DNA from: Lichenostomus cassidix
Lineage: Eukaryota > Chordata > Aves > Passeriformes > Meliphagidae
NCBI GenBank assembly: GCA_008360975.2
Contig: CM039183.1
Location: 39,919,850 to 39,983,849, forward strand
Reading direction: 5' to 3'
DNA: 64,000 nucleotides
Shown one piece after another: positions 1 through 11,335 of this stretch. Numbering within the stretch: the first letter of the stretch is position 1; every line of letters begins with the position of its first letter. The notes below the pieces were generated by a model, which searched no databases, was not told where the DNA came from, and saw only the letters and a list, made by a program, of their open reading frames with translations. The translations under genes and the position numbers were made by a program.

Positions 1-1819
1 CTTGAAATTATTATTTTACCACTATCTTATTATACAATTTTGTTTCCTTTCAGTGCAGCTTACTATCCTGAAACTAAAATGCAAATAAGCAAAAAATGCG
101 GTGAATGAAAAAGCCTTTGGATGAGTGAACTAAAAAGACAACTTTCATTTACTGAATACCATAGCTACACATCATGCTTCACTTGAACATATTCACTATT
201 ATGACTTCATGGGTGGGAGGAAAAAGGAAAAATGGGTAAAATGAAATGTTCCACTATGTCAGACCACTGATCACAATGGTTGCAGCTAGAGAAGGGAAAA
301 AAGCTCCTTGAAACTGTATTTTTCACAGCCCAGGATCACACATAGTGGAAGGCATTTCATTCATTTTTTCAGATTCTGTTTCCTTTCCTCAAGATGTCTT
401 TTTATCTATGATTGTGGAGAGTGTGTTTTATATCCATTAGGTCAAGTTCGCCCCTGGTGTAACCCTAACCAAGTGTGTGGCGTTGGGCCAGGAACAATTT
501 CAGTCTTTGGTCTCCTTCTTTCTGGGATTGTTACTACCTGAAACCAGGATCCTCCCCTGAGGCCTGGCTTTGGGGTTGGCTAGTGAGCATGCACAGACGT
601 GAGGCAATGCTTTCTACCCAGGGATTGGCAGCTGCCTGTGAGTCCTGTCTGCAAACGGGTAAAACGAGACACCTCTGGGCGTTGTGGGAGGGTAAACCAT
701 ATACAGACATCACTCTCTTCCAAAATGAGAGCTTAAATGGTAAATTTAGGGGCAGGTGTTGCCCTGGGAAAGCAAAAAGTGGTTCATCCAGGCATTTGGG
801 CAGATCTCTCAGTAACAGCATGAAAGCAGAACCACAGCTACATTACTATGTGTGGTTACTTTCCACAGCTCACGTTACAAGACGCCTCTAGGATAAGTTT
901 GCCTTTACAGACCCCACAAACAAATGGGAAGTACTCAAACAGAATTCCAGTGAACCCTTAATTTGAGCCTGTATTTAAGATGCCTTTTCGTATTTACTCT
1001 TTCACAGTGGCTTAAAATTAATGGCATGTATCAGGAAGATCTGGTCATGTGTAAGCCTACTCCCTGTAACTGCCCACATCACAGGCCCCAAACAGAAAGA
1101 TGTTGGGTGATGCTGGTAGATGATTAGAAGTTTTCTTCCATGGAGAGACTAAAAAAAAATGTTGGATTAGGGCTTTAAGGTTAGTGAGGCTCAGAACTTT
1201 GAAATCCTGTCCTGTTTTTAAATTAAAACAAGGCACAGCAAAATCAGATTAACTTTTATCCTTTGCTTTTATTGCTATTAATGGTCACACGAAAAGCCTG
1301 AAACAATGGGGAAATTGCTTACCTCACATAGTTTTCGTTTTTCCTCTGGCTTCAAGAAAATTGTGTAATTCTTTTCTTCTTTTAATTCAACTGCTCTCAA
1401 AAATATTATGCAGTAATATCCAAGCTCCCTGTCCTTGACACAGCTAATGAGAGAAACAGCAGCCAGGAACCTCCAGTGTAAATCCAGTAGGTTCCTGTAG
1501 TGACACAATGTAGCCTTTACACCAAAGCTGCATAAAACATCAGAAAATGCTGTCTTGATGATGAGACCAGTAATAGCTGGGGTTTTTTCCTGTCCCTTCT
1601 AAAAGATGGTAATTCTCTGGGGCTGAATCAACAGAGCCAAGCAGAAGCATTAGCGCTACCTCACGACAATGCCTTTGGAGGGAAGTACAGTCAGAGATTT
1701 CTCTCGCCTTAATTCTGTCAGAGCAAATGAGGAACGGCTCTTTGAAATTGACTGCAGAGATTCAGAGTAAAACAGCCATGAAGTCATTGTGGCCAACAGA
1801 GCTGGTCCAAGCACCAGTT

Positions 1820-2015
1820 GCCTTTCTCATGATAGGAACACAGGAACTGGTTGTCCACAGAGGTGATAAACGCCCCAACCCTGGAAACACCCAAGATTAG
1901 GATGACTGGGGCTCTGAGAAACCTGATGTAGTTGAAGATGTTCTGGCTCATGGTAGGAGGGTTGGTCTAGGTGACCTTTAAAGGTCCCCTTCAACACAAA
2001 CTATTCAATGATTTG
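1820..2015 (+). mobile_element. CR1 LINE 3' tail fragment, sense
   Basis: The plus strand carries the familiar CR1 3' UTR order in degraded form: CCCCAACCCTGGAAACACCC, a GGGCTCTGAGAAACCTGATGTAGT block, GTTGGTCTAGGTGACCTTTA, AAGGTCCCCTTCAACACAAA and a terminal CAATGATTTGT. It is a truncated, old copy with no coding part. The limits are approximate. Confidence 0.75.
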
Positions 2016-2099
2016 TATCCTGCACTTTAGGTCTTCCCATACCCTGCATGTACATGTTTAAAGTAGAAAGGTCTGAGGGGTGACATGCTAACAGCTATC

Positions 2100-2350
2100 A
2101 AGTACGTAGAGAGTTACTAGAACAAGAGGGTAATGAATTATTCTCTGTACTTTATGTATTCAGACAGAGAATAATGGGTTTAAATTGCACCAAGGGGATT
2201 TCCCACCTGGGGAGGCTGTGGAATCTCAGTCACCAGATGTTTTGAGGCGCAGTTTAGACAAACATCTGTCACGAATGATTTAGAAGTAAATGCTATGGGC
2301 TGGTGGGGAGGTCTTTGGAGATGACTTCCCAAGGGTTTGTCTGTGACTGG
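2100..2350 (+). mobile_element. Old CR1 LINE 3' fragment, sense
   Basis: This second, more diverged CR1-type tail lies just after the first. It shows CTAGAACAAGAGGGTAATGA, GGGTTTAAATTGCACCAAGG, GGGGAGGCTGTGGAATCTC and TTTAGACAAACATCTGTCAC, then GGGCTGGTGGGGAGGTCTTT. The layout resembles an older CR1 subfamily than the copy at 1820. The subfamily cannot be assigned by eye. Confidence 0.65.
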
Positions 2351-3341
2351 ATGACAGAATCAAGTGAATTGTTACATTATTTTACAATACCTTCATGCTC
2401 AGAACAGATTTTCATCCAGCAAAACTAAACCAAAGAAATTACAAACTCTCTCTTGTTTTGACAGAAGGGAAGGCATGAGTTCATCTGTTTACATTAACTA
2501 AGACAGTGCATATGTTTCATTGTGGTTCTTTTCATTTCAGACACAATATCAGATTAATCTGGAAGGTCATTATATGGGAATGGAATGTATATTGCTTTGT
2601 TAAATCAAATTCATCATATCTATAAATCTTCTCCTTTATGCTACATCATTTACTCTGTTTGGTCCAATATCTTCTTTTACCAACATTCAGTTTTCATGAA
2701 ATACATAGGAGAAAGACCTTCAGTTTAACATTAATTTTTGGATGAAGATTATTTTTTAAGGTAATAAATAAAGAATAGAATAAATAGAATAAAGTTGCTG
2801 TTTTCCCATCAAACATAAAGCTTTAACATAAACCAGTTAACATAGGACTTGCTTATCAGTGACTGTTGCAGGTGGTCTCAGGTATATTCAGTTTTCAGAA
2901 CTTACATTGCTTTGTAACCAAAAATTTGTTATTAACACAATTATACTGTTCCCTCTTTAAAGTTATTAAATGCCTGAGACAGAGTCCACTCCTAGTGGCA
3001 CCTTGTTCCCAAAAATAAGCAGAATTACTCTGGCTTTAATGAAGGGCAGAATTCTGAAGAGCAGAATTTGGCTTAAGTGGTCATGGGAATGCTGGTGGGG
3101 AGAAGTTCAATGTAGACAATAAGATAAAAAGCAGTATCCTCCAGAACAACATCTTACACAGTCTTTGAAAATTATTTACTTTTAAACCTGAGAGGATTTC
3201 AGGGAAGATACTATTTTAGTCTTTAATTTCTGTTGCTCCATGTTTTTGGACTGCCATTCATGCATTGAAGCAAGGCATCCTAAATTATATTTTAAGAGAA
3301 ATTCTCTACCACCTCATTCTTATTTATTAGGCATATGCCAT

Positions 3342-3379
3342 TTTTTTTAAGATTTGTATGTTTTTTTAAGATTTGTATG
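3342..3379 (+). repeat. Perfect 19-bp tandem duplication
   Basis: Two identical adjacent 19-base units (TTTTTTTAAGATTTGTATG) occupy 3342-3360 and 3361-3379. Likely a replication-slippage duplication. Confidence 0.9.
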
Positions 3380-6249
3380 TATTTTTATTGATATTTTCTC
3401 TTTCTGCAATAAAATACCATGAGACAAATATATCTATTTATTTCTTAAAAGGGAAAATACAAGTCACAACACAGTTTTGAAAAGATAATTTGGTACAATT
3501 AAATGAAAAAATAATGGAAGAAAGAAAAGAGTAAGTGCTGCTGACTACCTCCAGATATTCCAGGATTGTAGCACTCGGTATTTAAATGCAATCATGTATA
3601 ATGGGAAGCAATATAGTCTTGGAGAATACATCCAAAAAGCACTTGTTTTCATGGTGAATTAAGGAAATAGAAAAGGCCAAGGGAAAGCAGACTTCCTTTG
3701 TGGGCTTACTCTTCCCCTCCTCCTGACAGTGCAATCCAAGCTTGCCTGTATGTTCCATTCCATACAGAAAACTGGGTAGTACCTGATATATTGCAAACCC
3801 ACTTAATCCCAAACAGTCTTTAACAGCAACTGCTTGAGAACAGTGCTGGCCACCCTGCTGTGCTTTCTGATCTTTAGAGCACCAGAAAAAACTGCTATGT
3901 AAATCCATTTTAAGAATTCTGTGGCATTTGGTAGATGTTCAGCTGGGAAAGTCCCCCACATAACAGCGCACAGAAAGTCACAAGAACACCACTCTGTTCC
4001 CCAGCATATAAAACACTCAAGGACAGATGACACAGCAAATACTTAATGAAACTAGACTATCCTTCTGCCAGCTGTTTTCCTCAAATATTGCTATATATTC
4101 CTTCAAAGCAAGACTTTTAATTTGCTTAAGATATTTGGGAATTATTATAATCACTTCTTTTTCCTAAAAGCAATCTGAAAGCATACTCAAAATTCCTTAA
4201 AATGACCTATTAAATATTTATGCTTGCAGCTGTTTGTGTCAATTTTTTAGAGATCAAACTTGCTATCCATCTTAGCTAACCAGGAACATTTCCTATCTGC
4301 TTTTGGGACTTTCAAATAGTCTTGTCTTTAGAACAGAAACTGAATATATAAACTGTCAGGTTTGCCTTTTAAAAACACAAAGGTGTAGCTGGTGCTTCTG
4401 TGGATACACTCTTCTGTTAAAGACTAATCTTTGACTGTAACTCTTTAGTAATTAAGTATGGCCTCCTGTGGTCCTTCTGTCAAAGAGATCTCAGAAGGAA
4501 AACCTAGTGATTATGAAAATTCTAAATATAATCCTATAAGATGGTAACACCATCCACACAGTTTTTTCCTTCTATTTGCCCTTAGAAAATCTGCTTTCAA
4601 GCACTTAACTTTGCCAAACTTGAAGTGTGTCAGCTAAAGTTTTCCATTCTCAAAACCACAAGCATTCAGACATTTATGAGGAGTCCAGGGGGGATTTTTA
4701 TTTTTTTTAAATGATGCAAAAAGTTGTAGTGAATTTCCATTTGAAAAGTTCTAGTGCCTGTGTGGTAGGGCAGATTCTCTCTCTCCCCTGAGGGAAAAGG
4801 GGGTTAAAAAATTTTTGGGCTATGGAAGAGCTGCACATCTGCGAGGGCTGAGCAGATGAATGTCTCTATTCAGCATGGATTGATGATGCTGTGGTCACAA
4901 CCAAAATGCCCCAAAGGGCTCTTCTATCCAGAAAAAGTCCTTGATGAAAGTAACCAGAAAGCAGCATACAGCTGAGTCTCACTTTAAGGAAAGAGAGATA
5001 ATACATTAGGTTTGGAAGGAGAGTTCCTGCTTCAGAGATCGAACTAGCTCAAGATAAAGAGAGGTTTTGGGGATACACACTGTCTGACTGGGTAATAACA
5101 GCAGTTAGTCATAGAAGGTAGGAGATCTAGAAAATGGAAGTCTTTCCCTTTTATTTCAGTCCAAAGGGGATTTTGACAACCTCCATGCTTGCAACAAGGA
5201 TTCATAGTTTTTCTAAGTATGTCCTCCTCAAGCCAGAGAATGTTACTCTTCTGTTTAAAAAGTGTGATTTAAAAAAAAAAATTACAGTTCACACCTCTTC
5301 AGCAGATGTTTCAACCTCCCTGAATAGTCAGTCACTACTCAGTTGCAACCCCTGACTCAGGAATACTTTACTGGCAAATACAGCTATGGACTATCTTCTG
5401 TATTTGATAGTAATTCCTGATGTGGAGTCCAGAGCATGTAGATGAGAAAGTTAGCTGAGTTAAGTTTGAAGAAGATCATCCTGAGGATCCCAGTGGTGGA
5501 AATAAAAATTTAAATCTTGCTGATAATTTGTGAGTGTAGCGTACCAGTGGGTAGCCACAGCATAGAAAATGATTTCTTGGTTAATCTGATTTTGAACTGA
5601 AAAACTATTTAAAAGTATCGAAGTGAGTTATTCCATATTTGCTTTGATCATACAAAACCTAGTTCCAATATTCAGAGTTCTGCTGAGTATGATCTGGGTG
5701 CACTACACTCCTATAGTCATTGATGACACCACTGTGCTCTAGAAAGTACCTTGATATGATAGAGTGTATCCCATCAGTGTATGATTTGGCTCAGCAAAAA
5801 CCTGCTAAATCCTTTACAAAAGAATGTTTGTCACGGAAACTAAACAACTTATGGAAATAACTTTTTCTACACATACTAAATATTACATGCATAAATTAGG
5901 GATTCTATTAAATAAACAATATTCTTTACAGCACTGAAAGTGATCTGGGTTTACTGATTAGTGTTAAAGTGGGAGTAGTAACTCCATTTTTTCACTTTTT
6001 TTTTTAAGTAGTCTGATTTATAAATTCTGTTCTGGCAAATTTAACTTAAAAGGGAGCACAATTTTGCAAGGAAAAGAAAAATTCCATCTCCTTGCACCAG
6101 TCACATACATGCTTTCTACTCTTAGCTAGAGTCAATCAACACTGAGAAAAAGTCTAAAAAACCCCAACCAAATGTCTAAAAACTCTTCTCTAAGATCAAG
6201 GAAAGTAAACTAGGAAGAATACAAGAAATTAACTTTTTTTTCTGATAGT

Positions 6250-6255
6250 TTTATT
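6250..6255 (-). terminator. Candidate poly(A) signal AATAAA of WDR27
   Basis: TTTATT on the plus strand reads AATAAA on the gene strand. A CA dinucleotide and a T-rich run follow within 50 nt. It is the first canonical hexamer after the WDR27 stop codon. Such hexamers also occur by chance in AT-rich DNA. Confidence 0.35.
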
Positions 6256-6549
6256 TTCATATTAACATTTTTGAAAATATTTAGCAGCCATTTAAAAGAC
6301 AGAAATAGTTTCTTTAAAAGAGAAGATATTTGCCAAATATTTCCTAAGACATTTACAGAATGCAGTATAAATAGCAAACCAGTAAAATTCTGCCTTCAAA
6401 CAGTATCTCTTCTGATTCCAGGAACCCCAGAGAAGTATAACAGAAGGACTCTCATGGCATTTCAGAAATACATACAATCCTTCTTTCTTTCAGATTAATT
6501 AAAAAATTTATCACAAAAAGATCTAGATTTAAAAATGGAACACTTGTTA

Positions 6550-6555
6550 TTTAAT
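6550..6555 (-). terminator. Alternative poly(A) signal ATTAAA of WDR27
   Basis: TTTAAT on the plus strand reads ATTAAA on the gene strand. It is the commonest variant hexamer, closer to the stop than AATAAA at 6250, with a modestly GT-rich context just downstream (AAGTGTTCC). Confidence 0.25.
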
Positions 6556-6920
6556 TGCATTTTCAGGCTAGAATAAACTGATCCCAGTCTAGCAAAGCAC
6601 TACAGAATGCACCTAACTGCAAGCACCAAGAAGTCCTTTGAAAGCCACTTCTGTGGTGATTTGCTAGAATGAAGTCAGAATGAGTAGTCTCTTTCTTTTC
6701 TTGATCTTTTGCCCTAACTTTTGCAATAAAGATAACAGACTGTACAACAGAAAAGCGTTGAGACTAGATTGAGGAACTTCCAGAAAATAAAGTCAGAAGA
6801 AAACTGTCATTTAAAAGGGAATATTATGGCATTTGATTATGGCCAGTTACCAGTCTCCTTTCTCTCAGCAAGTCGTTATTCTCAGAGTACCACGGCCAAA
6901 GCTCCACAGGTTGGCAAGTA

Positions 6921-6968
6921 TCAGGGTAGAAACAATTGGAGTTTGCCATCCAAGGTGGCTGTGGTGAG
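6921..6968 (-). CDS. WDR27: WDR27 terminal coding exon with stop
   Basis: This is the coding part of the last exon on the minus strand: 15 codons, LTTATLDGKLQLFLP, then TGA at 6923-6921. It is preceded by the pyrimidine-rich acceptor TTCTTTTGAACTGCAG. The phase (0) matches the end of the exon at 42713, and TATLDGKLQLFL is the C-terminal closing strand of vertebrate WDR27, which in mammals runs on by about one more residue. The exon is too short for a normal open-frame search and was found by matching the expected C-terminal motif. It is separated from the previous exon by 35.7 kb. An alternative AG four bases further upstream (the CTGCAG context) was considered, but only AG at 6970-6969 keeps the frame and the family residues. 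Confidence 0.9.
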   Translation of the reverse strand, partial: LTTATLDGKLQLFLP

Positions 6969-7734
6969 CTGCAGTTCAAAAGAAAAGAACATGTGGCTTT
7001 AATGAAGATCTTTCCAGTGAGCACAGTTTGCTTTAGAGCAACAAACTCTGAATGAAGATCATTAAGATGATATTTAAATTACTTTTATGTTAAGAGGCCC
7101 AGGATTCATTTCAAAAAAAAGGAATAACTTAACCTATAGACTCTTCTCAACCAAGCTAATCTGAAAATTCCATTTCCCTTAGATTTTTCTTTTCCAACCA
7201 TTTTCAAATTTGTGTCAACATCCGCTAACACATCAACAGTCTGTAAAACTGAAGCATATGTTAAAACCACATAGAAAGTCAAACAGACTTCACTGTGTAT
7301 GACTCAAGAAGGGAATATGGAAGAAATAAAAAAGAGCTGGAATAAACGAAGATGGAAAATACTGTGAATTAAATCAGGCATACCAACAAATACAGTTTTC
7401 TGATTTTTATTGGTGTTAAGTGTGGAGTAAGAATTTCCTTTGTAAGAAAGTATGTTGAAAAATTTTATGAAGAGGCAAGTCTTGAAGACATGCATAAAGA
7501 GCCTTCAGTTGCATTAGTTTCTTTTACCAGTCTCAGAAGATCTTAATTATAAAATAAGAGGAAATACTATTTCTGCACTTACTCCGACAAACAAGGACTT
7601 GAAAATCTACTGTATCACAGAAAAAGACAATCTTACAAATTACACCACTTATTGTCCACTAAAAATTCAAGGTGTTTACTCCTTGCATATTAAGATTTAC
7701 AATTACTTCACACTAGTGATAAAAAATCTGAAGG

Positions 7735-7960
7735 GCTAGAAGCAAACAAACTGAACTCTTACAAGACCCAAGGAGGTCATCTTGTCCATATTCCTGCTCT
7801 ACATGCAACTGCAGAAAACATTAGAAGAGTTTAGCAATGGCTTTGTCTGAAAATCTTGACAAATTTCAAGGAAATTTCACAACTCATTCCAGTGCTTAAC
7901 TGCCCTCTTACTGTATTTCTATTTTTTTCCCTTAATGTCCAACCTGAACCTCAAAAATTG
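7735..7960 (-). mobile_element. Degraded CR1 LINE fragment, antisense
   Basis: The plus strand shows the antisense CR1 order in weakened form: GGAGGTCATCTTGTCCATATTC, then CTCATTCCAGTGCTTAAC, TGCCCTCTTACTG and finally AATGTCCAACCTGAACCT. The usual 3' terminal tail is not clear. Divergence is high, so the limits and the call are approximate. Confidence 0.5.
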
Positions 7961-8957
7961 CAATAAGTGGTCAGTCCTCCAATCATATCCCCTGACAGTA
8001 CTGAAACACAGCTTGGCTTCCACCTGCTAAATGTATTTGCTACACTACTATTACATTCTGCTTCCGGAGTCCTTCTGTTTTCATTAACCATAAAAAATTA
8101 TCTTTCTACTCCAACTAACCACCTCCACAGTTTTGGCAGAACCAAACCAATCACTGAATTTTTGGCTGAGCTGAAAATGCCCACCTTTTGGCTTTCAGAT
8201 CTCTCCTTTTTGGTCATGTGCTCTAAACTGCTGACTGTCTCTCAAGTTCCTTCTGCTTCCTTTTCCCTTTCTCTTGCTTTTTAAACCTGTTTTCCTTGGC
8301 AGTTGATAAAATGAGGTTGGCCTTTGACTGCACCATTCTCCTGAGAAGTGTTACACTCAATAGCTTGCCATGAACAAAAGGAATATACCCTATATACTGA
8401 GCCAGTAGTTTTTATTTAGTCCAACCAATGCTTTAAAAGCCTAATAAAAATAAATCAATTACTTGACAGTTAAAACAACACTCAATCTAAAAAATGCCTA
8501 ATTATTAAAGAAAGATTTAATAAAAAATATGGGGTTTGATGGGGTCAATTAGTCATTAGGATCCTCAATTCTTTCAGTACTGATAGTGATTTTACTCCTC
8601 AGACTGAGTTTTCCTTGGATTATATATATTTAGACATTAAAAGTTAATGTAAACTAGTTCTGCTCTGGTTCAATGGATTGAAGATCTGTTAGCACACTTA
8701 CAAGTGCATCCCTGGAGTTCATTTTCTGGTTTAACTTTGTCGAAACAAGCCCAAAATGCATCCTCACTAAGCATACAGCAATGGGAAACAAAGTGGGATA
8801 AGTAGGGGCCACTGGGAGATTCACTTCAAAAGTGCATTTCTGATCCAAAATAAATTGCTAATACACACTCACAGGGAGTCCAGTTTAGGCTTCAGATTTT
8901 AGAATAAATTCCTATGCCTGACTGCTGAAAAAGAATATTCACTTGTGTAAGGGGCAT

Positions 8958-9345
8958 ATGTGATAGAATCACAGAATATGCAGAGTTGGAAGGGTCCCAC
9001 AAGGAAAATTGAGTCCAACTCCTGGTCCTGCACTATTCCCAAGAGTGAAACCATGTGCCCCAGAGCATTGCCCAAATGCTTCTTGAACTCTGCCAGGCTT
9101 GCTGAAGTGACCACTTCCCTGGGCAGCCTGTTCCAGTGCCCAACCACCCTCTGAGTGAAGAACCTTTTCCTAATATCCAACCTAAACCTCCCTGACACAA
9201 CTTCAGGCCATTCCCTCATGTACTGTCCCTGGTCACCACAGAGAGATAGCAATGCCTGCCCCTCCTCTTCCCCTCATGGGGAAGTTGTAGATTGCAATGA
9301 GGTCTCTCTTCAGTCTCCTCTTCCTTTATGAAGGGACTGAAGATA
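8958..9345 (-). mobile_element. CR1 LINE, 5'-truncated, antisense
   Basis: The plus strand begins with the CR1 end signature (TAGAATCACAGAATATGCAG) and continues in antisense through the 3' UTR into the end of ORF2. On the minus strand the frame near 9070-9180 reads [20 protein letters not shown], a hallmark of the C-terminus of CR1 ORF2 next to the reverse transcriptase. The copy stops at about 9345, far short of full length, as usual for CR1 by 5' truncation. It is relatively well preserved and so is younger than the copies at 1820-2350. Confidence 0.9.
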
Positions 9346-9756
9346 AATTCAGAACATCCATAACAATTGTTTTACAGTGTATTATATTTCAGACAATATA
9401 GAAATTGTGGTTAATTGTGTAATAGCAATATAATAACAGTATAAAGCTAATTGCAATTTGTATTAACATAGATAGTAAGAGCTACTAAAAATCTAGCATG
9501 TAGGACCCCTGAAATTCCTGATTTATTACATTTAAGAGCTATTGAAATTGATTAATAATGTTCTCAACTGTATTTAGAAGCTATAGAAATCTCAATAAAT
9601 TTTTTTAAATTTTTAACGTATGCCAATATTACATTTCCAAATAATGCAAGCATGTTACTTCATTTAAACCCCTCAGGTCCCAAACTTGATACTCCAAAAC
9701 TGTGTTTTATGTTATATTTGAAATCTCCATAGTAGTTAAGTCAATACACTATTCAA

Positions 9757-9806
9757 TATTTAAAAAAAACCACCAAGAAACCAAAAACAAACCAAAGCAA
9801 ACCCCC
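9757..9806. repeat. A-rich tract with ACC and CAAA units
   Basis: A run of eight A, then ACCACCAAGAAACC and CAAACCAAAGC-type units; low complexity. Confidence 0.75.
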
Positions 9807-10360
9807 AAACTAACTATGTCTTATTATGTATTCAAATCTTGGCATCAGTTCTGTGAATAATTTGACACCTATGTAAAGTTTTCTATGGGACAAACACTAG
9901 AACACTATGGAATATTATGAAAGTGTTGACTATTTTTTATGTCAATGGATATACGAGGGAAGAAAAGACCTTCACGTAGGACAAAGGAGAAGACTCAAGT
10001 TTTGGGTGTTTCAGAGCTTTTTACAAAAAATTCAAGCTTTATAATGCACCTATGACATTTGGCACCAGACTGGGCAGGACAAGTTCTTGAACATAGCTCT
10101 CCTCTGCTTCACAGTCTGCACAGGATATAAAAGTTTACTTGATATTAAAGCTAGACTTGCAGTGTTGGAAGGCTGCCAGTTAACAAATTATTTTCTACTA
10201 CATGACATGTTATATTAATACAGTATATATATATTTATTTAGAATTATCTTTGGTTGGAGGGAAATTAGAGACCTGGATTTTTTTAAGCCACAAACACAA
10301 ATACTTGAACTTGTAGAGAAATGCATCTCAATAACATTCTGTTTTAATATTTCACACAAG

Positions 10361-10461
10361 AGATATATATATATATATACAGATACATATATATATATAT
10401 ATATACATATATGTACATATATACATATACAGAGGTATATATATATACACATATCTATATA
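10361..10461. repeat. AT-rich microsatellite, interrupted (TA)n
   Basis: About 100 bases of alternating TA broken by CA and GTA units. Chance open frames on both strands across it consist of Ile-Tyr runs and are not genes. Confidence 0.95.
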
Positions 10462-11198
10462 GGCTAGGCTTCAAGACACACTGTACTTCAGGAAATAACA
10501 AGAATCAAATTCAATTTCAGCTGGTTTCACACTACAGGTACATGATATGATTTTGCTTTCTTTTAGTTAGTATTAATATGCATAACATGCAAGTAGGACA
10601 CGAATTTTGGAGAAGTCCACTAGCTGCACAGCAAAAGTGTCATCTAGCTAAAAGTCCAGTATTCAGCAGAACAGATGGGAATATAATCTTTACAATGTTA
10701 GTATGTTCAGCTTTCATTATTCAAACTATTCTATAAAAATTAGAGGCCACAAGTAGAACCAATGCTCTTGAATTTTGCATTAGTTTCACAACTAGCAACA
10801 ACCAAGAGCAATAGGAAAAGGAGACATTATGGAATTGGATTTTACTATATTTTTCCTGTTTAGAAAGTGGGGTCTAAAGCAATGCAGAATTTGCCACCCT
10901 GAAGATTTAGAGTGCATGAAGGTTTTACCAACTCTGATTTTGTGGTTTAAGCCAAGAACAGAAGACATATAAGTAGCGCTTTGGAAAGATTTGTTTTCTT
11001 GAAAGACGGGTGTTTGACAGCTGCACTCTAAAGCATTCAATCAGTTAGATCAAAGCCACATGGGGTTTTTTGCAGACAGAAAACAGAAACTTTTATTGTT
11101 AAGATAGCTCTCCTATTGCAGAAGTGAGAATTGAGGAGAAAATATAAGAAACAGGTTAGCAGCTTTTATCGACAATTTCTTGAGGTGTATCATAAACT

Positions 11199-11335
11199 GT
11201 TGTGGTTTGACCCTGGCCAAATGCTAGGCACTGACATCTGCTCTACCAGCTGAGCTAGCCGGGCTCATAACCAAAGAGAGATAAGTACACATAGTGTCAC
11301 TCCAGCTGAGAACTTCAGTTTTTATTCTTCCTGTA
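11199..11335. mobile_element. LTR-like fragment with inverted tRNA-Lys-like 5' half
   Basis: The plus strand starts TGTTGTGGTTTGACCCTGGC, which I recall as the start of a common avian endogenous-retrovirus LTR. An AGAGAGATAAGTAC segment further in also resembles that LTR. Between them, 11264-11240 on the minus strand matches the first 25 bases of tRNA-Lys with about two differences, including a perfect A box (TAGCTCAGCTGG). The rest of the tRNA is not clearly present, so it is not a functional tRNA gene. No internal retroviral gene is nearby, so this would be a truncated solo LTR or a composite retro-insert. Limits are approximate. Confidence 0.45.

Larger units (their letters stand above)
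1..6249. other. Intergenic region downstream of WDR27
   Basis: No exon or RNA gene was recognised. The stretch holds two decayed CR1 tails (about 1820-2350), a 19-bp tandem duplication at 3342 and a GC- and CpG-richer block at about 430-900 of unknown nature. In mammals THBS2 lies downstream of WDR27, but none of its exons could be seen here. Confidence 0.6.
6250..6920 (-). other. WDR27: Probable WDR27 3' UTR
   Basis: This is the minus-strand sequence after the TGA at 6921. Two candidate poly(A) hexamers are visible: ATTAAA at 6555-6550, about 370 nt after the stop, and AATAAA at 6255-6250, about 665 nt after it. The second is followed by a T-rich stretch suitable as a downstream element. 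No CR1 or other repeat is recognisable inside. The true end cannot be fixed without transcript data. Confidence 0.4.

Noticed and set aside
475..891. 138-codon plus-strand open frame
   Set aside because: No family resemblance, and an opposite-strand frame covers much of the same DNA. It probably reflects the higher GC content of this block.
1..6249. Exons of THBS2, the neighbour of WDR27 in mammals
   Set aside because: No thrombospondin-type motif was found on either strand; the neighbour probably lies farther away.
6824..7024. 66-codon minus frame overlapping the WDR27 terminal exon
   Set aside because: It reads the region in a different frame from the one that fits the WDR27 C-terminus.
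8899..9252. 117-codon minus frame
   Set aside because: It is the end of CR1 ORF2 plus 3' UTR read-through, listed as a mobile element and not as a gene.
10202..10462. Overlapping open frames on both strands rich in Ile and Tyr
   Set aside because: They are translations of a TA microsatellite.
11240..11264. tRNA-Lys gene on the minus strand
   Set aside because: Only the 5' half is recognisable. The anticodon arm, acceptor 3' strand and a proper T arm cannot be formed.
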